64,000 nucleotides of DNA from assembly GCA_029204225.1 (NCBI GenBank), contig CM055111.1, positions 30,094,717 through 30,158,716 on the forward strand, written 5' to 3'. Below, piece by piece: positions 56,403 to 64,000 of this stretch (position 1 is its first letter; each line of letters opens with the position of its first letter). The notes under the pieces are model-generated. The model was given only the letters and a program-made list of their open reading frames with translations. It did no database searches and was not told the DNA's origin. This stretch comes from Diphasiastrum complanatum (taxonomy: Eukaryota > Streptophyta > Lycopodiopsida > Lycopodiales > Lycopodiaceae). Both the position numbers and the translations under genes were made by a program.

Positions 56403-57200
56403 TGATGAATCCCCAAAATACTCGGACAGAGCAACTCAAGAGCACCTCTCACCTTAGATTGAGGAGGTCTCTGAGAAGACGAGACTAATGAAGATTGAGA
56501 GCCGAGTATGAGAGCCGAGAAATACTAGCTAGGAAAGACATGCAAGAACTGTGTAAGCCTCATGGTGAATCCCGGAAGATGGAATGACCATGTAGAAACT
56601 AGTATTTCTAAGCAAATGTAATAAATGCAAGTAGACCCCTCTTAAAGAAAGTAGAGTGAGCCACCTTTTGATGGTGACCTCTAGTGGAGAGCAATATTCC
56701 ACTTGTAATTTGTGAAATGTGGAAATTCCACTAGGATGCCACCTAAGGAGCTCTCTTGCTTATTTAAGAGACTCCCTCTTTGTGAAGAGGAGCTTTTTGC
56801 ATTGTATGTACTCCATGCTTAATAATAAGATTTTCCATGAGTTTGATGCTACACAGCTCCTTGATCATGATGGTTTTCTTGAGTGATGTCCCTATGATCA
56901 TGCCCTTCCATTCATATTGTGTGTGGTTGTGGATTTAGACTGGATTAGTTTTCTTGCTTTCCTACTTGTGGATTAGATTTCTTGTTTTTTTGTGGATTAA
57001 TGTAGGAGCCAGCATTCAAGTAAACTAAAGAGGCTAGAAATGTGGCATAAATCTTGCATATTCTCTAACATTCTAGTTCTTGATGTTCTTGGGATGTCCA
57101 AGAATCAATAGACTGGTTGGTTTCTTGATTCTTGGACTTCTAACATGTTGTAGATTAGTTTCTTGTTTCTTGTTTTGTCAATTTATGCAAGGTAGCTCAG
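56403..57200 (+). repeat. Solo LTR of family G inside E
   Basis: The sequence is homologous over its length to the gypsy 5' LTR at 16095-16950, with no gypsy coding sequence beside it. It has TATA-like CTTATTTAAGAG near 56758. The flanking E sequence on both sides encodes the same pre-integrase start (CCACATGTTGGCTGACTC and CCACAGCATATCAGTTGATTC), more than a 5-bp duplication, so insertion was accompanied by rearrangement. Confidence 0.55.
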
Positions 57201-57540
57201 TGTTAATGTAGTGTAGGCTCTGATTTCAGTTCGTTTTAAGTGTAGGTAGCTGTAGAAAACTACTAAACGTTCATTGGTTTGCATGCTGATCTGTGAATGA
57301 GCGTCCTTGGCTTGCATCCTATGTAGAATGTAAATGTATTCAAGAGTGATGTCCTTGAGTAGTCCTTTCACAGGCAGGACAAAGAAAATCTATACTATAG
57401 AGTTATTCAGTCCGTTTCTGTCTGGCCTGGGCATTGTAACACATAAGAAACAGTCAAGTAATTTCCAAACGAGCCTGGTAACGGACAAGAAATGGTTCTG
57501 TAAGCAAGAAGTAGAAAAGTAAACAACAGGTCCTCTGGAG
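57201..57540. other. Unassigned segment between the solo LTR and E protease
   Basis: No family recognised. It could be the far end of the G insertion or filler DNA at a repair junction. Confidence 0.3.
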
Positions 57541-58000
57541 CATGGGATCTGTCAACACCACAGCATATCAGTTGATTCAAAAGTGGCTGTGTGAAGAGCT
57601 TTATTGTTAGAAGAATAGCAATGGTTGAGTCTGTACAGATAGCCACTTCTTCTTCTGTAGGCTAGTACCTTCCGGGATTTGTCAAGAGTTGTGCAACCAT
57701 CTATATCAAATTTGACCCTCCGACCTGAATCAGTGATTCTGCTAACTGAGAGCATATTCTTGGTCAGATTTAAAATGTGGAGAACATTGGACAACAACTT
57801 GACCTCACTTCTTTTGAATTCAACTCTGACAGTTCCTTCACCTCCGATTGTATGTGATGAGTTGTCTCCAAGTTGCACATCTCGAGAGTGGGTGAATGAC
57901 TTATAGTACTTGAACCAATCGCGATGGTGAGTCATGTGTTGTATTGCTCTGGAGTCTAGATACTAGGAATCGATATCCTGTTGTTCTCCGACTTTGGTCA
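57541..58000 (-). pseudogene. E (copy 2) protease and pre-integrase start
   Basis: The minus frame has the protease region YLDSRAIQHM (Gly of DSG changed to Arg), then VQLGDNSSHTIGGEGTV, NVLHILNLTKNMLSVSRI, SGYLYRLN. It breaks off at MLWC near the pre-integrase His. Confidence 0.75.
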
Positions 58001-58059
58001 TAAAGGCTGATTCATCTTCTTCTTCTTCTTGTTGCTGATTTGAGTGACTGGCTGTAGTA

Positions 58060-58855
58060 CTATGTGCTTGTTGTTGGAATTGCTTCTTCTTTTTGTTGTT
58101 GTACCTCAAAATTCGACAGTCCTTGATTTCATGACCAATTCTCTTACAATATCTGCAGAAGAGTTTCTGCGTTGGTTGGAATGATGAAGAACTTGAATTC
58201 GATCATGAACTAGAATGTGGTCCTGACTGCATGAACTTTTGATGTTTTGAATACAGAGCTTGAGGATCTGATCCTGGGCCTAAGGAGGATGCTGATCTTC
58301 TAATCTCCTCTTGTAGGAATAGCAAGATTACTCTTAATAGAGTGAGGTGCTCTTGGGTAGAAATTGCTAGTACCCAATTTTTGTAGGCTTTAGGAAGAAT
58401 CGATAATAGAGTCATGAGTGCATCGGAATCTTCTATGACTAAGCCGATTGCATTTGCTCCATAAGATTCTTGAAGGTGTTGAGGTGACTCGAGACACTAT
58501 CTACATCAGACATTCTGAGGGTGAAGAATTTCTTCCTCAGATGAAGTTTGAAAGTAATGTCTCTAATGTTGTAGAGAGTTGCTAGGATGTCCCATGCATC
58601 CTTAGCAGTCTGAGCAACACATACGTGCCTGATCTGAGTATCCTTGATGTTGAGGGTGGTCATAACAAACACTTTGCCATCTCTCAGTCTCCACTTGGTG
58701 ATGACGGTTGCATCACCTTCTGGTTTGAGCTCTGTGCCATCAACAATGTCCCATAGTTCTTTGGCTAGAAGTATAACCTTCATCTTGAATTTCCAGAGAT
58801 GGTAGTTATCTTTATTGAGTTTGTCAATGAGAGATGAACTAGATGATGGATCCAT
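58060..58855 (-). pseudogene. E (copy 2) gag
   Basis: Starts MDPSSSSSLIDKLNKDNYHL at 58855 and has the UBN2-type features LLAKELWDIVDGTE and QTAKDAWDILATLY. A frame change near 58420 leads to MTLLSILPKAYKNWV, and a CCHC knuckle (CRYCKRIGHEIKDC) lies near 58100-58160. This gag belongs to a different copia lineage from A, B, F and element 1. Confidence 0.78.
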
Positions 58856-58986
58856 TCTGGTTGAACGAGATCATTGGTAGAAAAAACGACTGTCAGAATA
58901 TTGTTAGCTGCACATTTGCTAAAAAGACATCTTGATAAAAACAAGACTGATAATCTGCAGTAGAAATGCAGATTACTTAAATGCCC

Positions 58987-58998
58987 GCTCTGATAGCA
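58987..58998 (-). other. Primer binding site of E
   Basis: GCTCTGATAGCA reads TGCTATCAGAGC, near the initiator-Met complement with one change, and adjoins the LTR. Confidence 0.78.
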
Positions 58999-59297
58999 TG
59001 TCGTAAAATGGCAGGGGGCACGTGAGCGGCAGCGGAAGCTCAAGATTGAGAGCGGCGTGGTAAGAACGGAAACGCATAGTTAGCAGCAGAATTATTCAAG
59101 TAGAAGATTTCATACAGAATGCGCAAATGAATAACACAGTAGTGAGACAAAAATTGCACTATGATTAATATTGACAGTGAGTACAATATCTTGAAGTAAT
59201 AACTTCAGCTTGCTGAGTGTGATAACACTGGCTACAAATAACTCTAATTGAAAGAGAATTTCAATTAACACTTACATAGCTTGATTCAGCTAGTATA
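58999..59297 (-). repeat. 5' LTR of E, cut by B2
   Basis: Begins TGTCGTAAAATGG as at 46243 and is collinear with 46243-46545. B2 starts at 59298; the rest of this LTR should lie beyond the right edge of the window. Confidence 0.8.
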
Positions 59298-60118
59298 TGT
59301 GAGAAATGGCAAAAATCTAGCTTGGTATTTTTTTATGATAGAAGTTTGTAAGTGAATCTCACATGTGTGGAGGATGTTCTCACGTGTGGAGAATTGTAAA
59401 GTAAATCAAAATGTTTGATATAGGGGTCTCATAGAATTTCATAGTCAAGCATTTAGGTGTAGGATGTTGATAGGGTCAAATTTGGCATAGATGGCAAATT
59501 ATCCATTTCCACTTGTAATGCCAATATTGAGCCAAAATAGAGCCAAACTTGTGCCATTAAGAGTGTAGACAAGTGTTTATGCTTTTGTTTGATGAAGCTT
59601 AAGAGGTCCAATAGGATTTAGAAGTGGACCTTGTGAGGTCCAATAGAAAATTGAGGTGTGCTTGAATATAGTCCAATAGAATTTAGAGGTGCATGGATCA
59701 ATGGTCCAATAGGATTAAGAGGTGGCAAAGTGTGATCCAATCATAGTTAAGCATAGTGGTAGCTCATGAATCTATTAGTATCATTGTACTCCTCCTTTTG
59801 GATCTAATTGATTTTGAGATGAGTGGATTTTGAGTGTCATTGAATTTCTAGCTTTCTCTCTCTACCCGACAGCTCATGATGGTTTCTTCTCTCTCTATCG
59901 GAGGAGAGCAGCTTGTTTTTACTTAGAATACTTTTGGAACACTTCCCACACGTGTGAGTGAGAGTTGGAAGTGATTGAATGCATGTAGTAGTGTGTTTTT
60001 GCCATAGAATCAAAGATAGATCTTGAATCTCAATCTAGTCTTGATCTTGGTGCAATCTACACACCTTAGGAGATCACAAGTACATGTAGTGGACAATCCA
60101 CACGTGTGAAATTCAACA
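59298..60118 (+). repeat. 5' LTR of B2
   Basis: 821 bp from TGTGAGAAATGG to AATTCAACA. Palindromes at 59947-59956 and 60099-60108. It matches the partial 3' LTR at 63584 except for a ~200-bp block missing there and several single-base indels. Confidence 0.85.
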
Positions 60119-60119
60119 T

Positions 60120-60132
60120 TGGTATCAGAGCC
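60120..60132 (+). other. Primer binding site of B2
   Basis: TGGTATCAGAGCC lies one base after the LTR. The leader to about 60900 has no gene and matches that of B1. Confidence 0.9.
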
Positions 60133-60919
60133 TACCTAAGGTTACCATGCATTTTGATCCATTTGAGTGAAAACTATTCATCAATCTTGAGCTAGAAATT
60201 GTCAAGGCCCATTTTCCTAGCTATCTTGTTCAATTTTGGATCAAAAGAGATCAAAAGGACATTGATTGGGTCTGACCTGGTACTGTACGAAATCAGGTGC
60301 TTAGACACGTGTGAGGAACATCCAATTTTAGTTTGGGAGTTCTCTTTCATGTTTGATCCAAAAATCTTGCTAGATAGCTTGTTTTGAAGCTATTTTTGTC
60401 TAGTTTCTGATGCAATCAGTTTCATTCCATTTGGCTGAGCCAATCAAAAGTTATAAGCTTTTGAAGAGGGTTAGGTAGGGCACCTAGACCTGGGTGGACA
60501 CATTTGGTTGGTCAAAAAGATTGCTTGTTTGATCCAAAATCACAGTTGAATGCTTACCAATCTCATCTATATGTGATCTAGGCACTGTTTTGAGATCTTA
60601 GCCATTTTGTTTCATGCAATATCATTGTATTTGAGTCCAAATTTGATTTCTTAGTGTATTTCACACGTGCTAAGAGTGTTTGATCCTAAATTTGCCCATA
60701 CTCCATCATTTGATGGGAAGTAGATCTAGTTTTGGAGAGATTGAGATAGCTAGTGAGAATCATCTCACAGTTTGTTGCAAGATCTTGCATAGGAGATGGT
60801 AGCACACCATTATTGGATCTATAGTGAGAGAGAAGCAAACATTTTTTGTTCATCACTTTTATTTATCTCCACTTTACATGACTTCATGAGTTCATACTTG
60901 TTGCAACCCAAGTGAGAGA

Positions 60920-62294
60920 TTGTCTACTTCCAATTATTCAATATGGAAGTTGAGGATGGAGTCCATCTTGATACTCCAAGATGTGATGGACATTGTACTT
61001 GGGATTGAGGAGGAGCCTCAAGTCCTTCAAGAAGTACAAAAATACAAGAAGAGAGCTAGGATGGCTCTCCCACTACATTAAGATTAATGTCTCTAATGAG
61101 ATATTGAGGGAGATTGGTGATTGTTCTACATCCAAGGAAGCTTGGGATTGTCTCAAGTCCATCTATGAGGCTAAGAACACCTCTAGGCTCCTCACTCTTA
61201 GAAATCAAATATTCCAAAGTAGTCAAAAGAGTGATGAGAGTGCATCTAATTATGTTTTGAGCGTCAAGGATATTCATTAGAGAGCTTGCATGTATTGGTG
61301 ACTCAATCAATCAAAGTGAGCTAGTCCAAGTCATTCTCAATGGCTTGAGAGATGAATATGATAACCTTGTCCAATCCTATGCTATTAAGGAGGAGCTACC
61401 AAGTTTGGGGCCCTTCAAAGTGTGCTTATTTCTGAAGAATCAAGACAAGAGTACAAACTCTTGAGGATGGACAAGCTATCACTCAATCATGATGATGGCA
61501 AAGTTCTATTTGCCAAGCACAAAGAGAGGAGTAAGAAGCAACACCCATCACTTATCTAATGACAAAGCTAAAGACCAAGATGGAGAGGAGGAAGATACCT
61601 TTCATGCTTCTAATTCAAATCTCAAGAAGAAGATGATCAAGTGCTTTTATTGTGGCAAGAAAGGCCATTATGCCACCAATTGCTTCAAGAAGAAGAATCA
61701 ACTCAATCAAGCCAACATCACCAATGAGAAAGAAGACTATATTGCAAGTGATGGAGAAGGCTCTCTTATGGCATCAAGCTTCTCCTCTTCCACCTTCAAC
61801 AAGGATGACTCATGGTATATTGATAGTGGAGCATCTTCACATATGTGTGGCTCCAAGCACTTTTTTTCATCTATTATGCCTTATGATGGAGTCAAGAAGA
61901 CCATATACTTTGCAAGTAAGCATGAGTGCAATATGAAGGAGTAGGGATTATTCCCTTGAATCTTGCATCTTCTAAAGATCTCTTTCTCAACAATGTTCTT
62001 TTTGTCCCAAAGCTTACAAAGAACATCTTAAGTGTTGGCCAACTTCTCGATAGTGGCTTCGATGTCAATTTCAATATTGACAATTGTGTGATTAAGAAGG
62101 ATGGTGAGATCCTTGCATATGGATCAAGATTTGAAGGCATCTACAAATTGGATCCAAGTGAGAGTGCAAACTCTCTTGATGTTTCTTATATTTCCAATAT
62201 TTCAAAGGAGGAGGATTACACAACATGCACATATCTTCTCTCTTCAAGGATTATGGTGTATGATTATTCCTTATTATTCAACAGCATATGTTGA
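60920..62294 (+). pseudogene. B2 gag-protease
   Basis: In several plus frames: a gag start region (STSNYSIW), KINVSNEILREIGDCSTSKE, the CCHC knuckle CFYCGKKGHYATNC near 61643-61684, protease WYIDSGASSHMC near 61815, and the protease-distal region NVLFVPKLTKNILSVGQLLD. Frame changes occur near 60990, 61280, 61410 and 61940. No intact gag ATG is seen. Gag is close to B1 and C. Confidence 0.78.
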
Positions 62295-62510
62295 GAAAAA
62301 ATTCTCATTGAAGATCAAAGCTTTGAAGAGTATTGGAGCTCTTGAAGGAATAGCACCATATGAAGTTTTATTCAAGATGAAGCCTAAGGTTGATCACCTT
62401 AGTGAACTTGGTAGTGCTTGCTTTGCACATATTCCTTTGGAAACAAGAAGGAAGGATGATCCAAGCTCATGGATCATGATTGGAATACTCATCCATCAAG
62501 GAGGCCTTTA
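62295..62510 (+). pseudogene. B2 integrase remnant with internal deletion
   Basis: A fragment of the integrase core (VEKKFSLKIKALKS) is joined directly to the downstream APYEVLFKMKPKVDHLS and PLETRRKDDPSS region. The catalytic second Asp and Glu region is deleted. The frame ends at about 62510. Confidence 0.72.
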
Positions 62511-63278
62511 GTGTCTTTACACTCTCTATTTCAAATGTGATGGTGAATAGAGATTGTCATATTGCATGAAGATTCAATCTTGGAAGTGGCCGAGATCAAG
62601 GCTTCTCAAGAAGCATCACAAGTTATCCCTTTTTGAAGGGTATTCAAGTTATGATGGGGCCAATGTGTGAGGAAGAGTTTCTTCTTCATACGATTTCAAG
62701 AAGATATTCAAGATGCATGGCCGAGTCTTTATGGCTCACCTTACATGGCAAAGAGGGGCATCTTTCATGTTGTATCTACTACAACACATTCATCTTATGC
62801 TTCTCTTCCTTTGCTTGAAATGCTATCTTGCTTCATTGATTTGTTGGATCTCAAAGTTCAAGAAAAGCTATACTAGTTTTGTATGATGCTTATGATATGG
62901 ACATGTTTCTTGTCATTATTGACTTAGATGTGTTTCCAATACTTTTTGAAAGCAAGAATATTGTATTGTCAAAAGTATGCTCTTGGTTCTAGTAAGAACA
63001 AGATTGAGCTTGGTACTCACTTTTTTGAAAATCATGTTTTCACATGTTTTGAGGCAAATTGTAAACTCCTCTTGAGATTAAGTGAAGCATCAAAGTGGAC
63101 ACTTACATCCTTGAGAGAGTAACTATCCTAAAAAGATCAAGCTAGTCTTTGATATCAAGATTAGATCCATCATGGATATAGTTCATTGTATGTGGACTAG
63201 TCAAGCTAGAAAGCATAATCTTGATAATCATCATTGTTTCACATCTTATGATCTTGATCTCCATGATCCTTATGAGGC
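62511..63278 (+). other. Unfamiliar replacement sequence in B2
   Basis: Occupies the place of RT and RNase H. Short frames only (for example 62633-62818 and 62928-63122). Near 63084-63105 the sequence AGTGAAGCATCAAAGTGGACAC resembles AGTGAAGCATCCCAAGTGGACAC (minus strand, near 28380-28402) in A1, hinting at shared origin. Confidence 0.45.
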
Positions 63279-63548
63279 TTGAAAGCCTCAGATTTCTTAT
63301 TTATGGTGCATCCATCATGCAAGTGGAACTTTCCAAGGCAAAGATCATCATCAAGCATGGAGGAAGCCCATGATAATAAGTGGCATATTGGTGGAGCACT
63401 CTTCAAAGGCATTGGCAAGAGATCTCTACCAAAGAGATCTTATCATGGATATGGTGAGGGTGCTGCTATGATGGATCCCTTGGCTGATCTTCACTTCTTA
63501 TGCATTACCAAAGGATCCCTCAAAAAGATTTACAAACTTCTCAAGTGA
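63279..63548 (+). pseudogene. Family-B 3' terminal region (YHGYGEGAAMMDPL)
   Basis: The 89-codon frame includes KRSYHGYGEGAAMMDPLAD and ends shortly before the polypurine tract. The same residues occur at the 3' end of the chimeric element near 9.75-9.81 kb. It is not part of RNase H as seen in F. Function unknown; it may be conserved as DNA rather than protein. Confidence 0.5.
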
Positions 63549-63573
63549 TCTAGTACCTTTCCCAAGCTATTTT

Positions 63574-63583
63574 TGAGGAGGAG
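63574..63583 (+). other. Polypurine tract of B2
   Basis: TGAGGAGGAG directly precedes the 3' LTR, identical to F and element 1. Confidence 0.88.
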
Positions 63584-64000
63584 TGTGAGAAATTGGCCAA
63601 AATCTAGCTTGGTATTTTTTATGATAGAAGTTTGTAGTGAATCTCACATGTGTGGAGGATGTTCCCACGTGTGGAGAATTGTAAAGTAATCAAAATGTTT
63701 GATATAGGGGTCTCCATAGAATTTCAGGGATTTTAGAGGTGGAACCTTGTGAGGGTCAATAGAAATTGAGGTGTGCTTGAATATAGTCCAAATAGAATTT
63801 AGAGGTGCATGGATCAATGGTCCAATAGGATTAAGAGGTGGCAAAGTGTGATCCAATCATAGTTAAGCATAGTGGTAGCTCATGAATCTATTAGTATCAT
63901 TGTACTCCTCCTTTTGGATCTAATTGGATTTTGAGAATTGAGTGGATTTTGAGTGTCATTGAATTTCTAGCTTTCTCTCTCTACCCGAGAGCTCATGATG
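63584..64000 (+). repeat. 3' LTR of B2, partial (window end)
   Basis: Begins TGTGAGAAATTGGCC and follows the 5' LTR, but jumps from ATAGAATTTCA to GGGATTTTAGAGGTGG, omitting ~200 bp. Continues past 64000. Confidence 0.82.

Larger units (their letters stand above)
46243..59297 (-). mobile_element. Element E: rearranged copia of a second lineage, host of F and G
   Basis: On the minus strand: part of the 5' LTR (59297-58999), primer site, gag, protease, integrase, RT and partial RNase H down to about 54150. A junction then leads into a second integrase-to-RT segment (54150 to 46644, interrupted by F) and the 3' LTR (46643-46243). The same domains therefore occur twice, as expected for two related copies fused by recombination. 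Its gag (MDPSSSSSLIDKLNKDNYHL) differs from the other families. B2 cuts the 5' LTR. Confidence 0.75.
59298..64000 (+). mobile_element. Element B2: non-autonomous family-B copia (right end outside window)
   Basis: Order: 5' LTR, primer site, leader, gag, protease, a short integrase remnant, ~770 bp of unfamiliar sequence, a conserved 3' region, polypurine tract and the start of the 3' LTR. RT and RNase H are missing. It inserted in the LTR of E; the left flank is GTATA. The coding part has many frame changes. Confidence 0.82.

Overview
The window reads as nuclear DNA of a land plant. It is AT-rich and almost entirely made of LTR retrotransposons. The only host-gene sequence I recognise is the 3' terminal exon of a VPS52/POK-type gene (41989-42293, + strand). 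I cannot name the species. Element names used here (element 1, A1, A2, B1, B2, C, D, E, F, G, H) are local labels.

Left part (1-16 kb). Element 1 is a young non-autonomous Ty1/copia element (113-4671): 701-bp LTRs differ at three positions by eye, the TSD is AAAAG, and there is one open 713-codon gag-protease frame. It sits inside the protease region of an older minus-strand copia element (C, 1-107 plus 4677-6194). Next come a family-D LTR, a family-A LTR, a chimeric element (8890-11587) joining the 3' end of family B to the 5' end of family A, and a decayed family-A element (A2, 12964-15845).

Middle part (16-26 kb). A Ty3/gypsy element (16095-24863) has a 5' LTR, a long repeat-rich leader and a complete but decayed gag-PR-RT-RNaseH-IN series. 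Most of its stops are TGA.

Nest (26.6-41.3 kb). All members point to the minus strand. A1 (27431-32884, TSD GATGA) lies in the reverse transcriptase of B1. The 5' LTR of B1 (36648-37328) lies in the leader of D. The D LTR (37573-38316) cuts the integrase of H (38317-41320). The nest lies just upstream of the VPS52-like exon, probably in its intron or its truncated upstream part.

VPS52 neighbourhood (41.3-46.2 kb). After the exon there are inverted arms built from a ~273-bp tandem unit (42294-42631 and 45319-45730). They enclose an LTR-like fragment, a three-copy ~190-bp tandem repeat and family-A-like debris.

Right part (46.2-64 kb). A rearranged minus-strand copia element E (46243-59297) is interrupted by F (47915-54072, TSD GTGTA). 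F has 682-bp LTRs about 99% identical and a full 1322-codon gag-pol frame with all expected catalytic motifs, so it looks autonomous. A gypsy-type solo LTR (G) also lies in E, and B2 (59298 to beyond 64000, + strand) is inserted in the 5' LTR of E.

How the parts relate: the copia families have different LTRs but the same initiator-Met-tRNA primer site, closely similar polypurine tracts and a CACACGTGTG palindrome in most LTRs. Element 1, A and B keep gag (and protease) but have lost reverse transcriptase or most of integrase, often with unfamiliar sequence in its place. The simplest reading is a community of gag-bearing non-autonomous elements moved by an F-like autonomous partner; that is inference.
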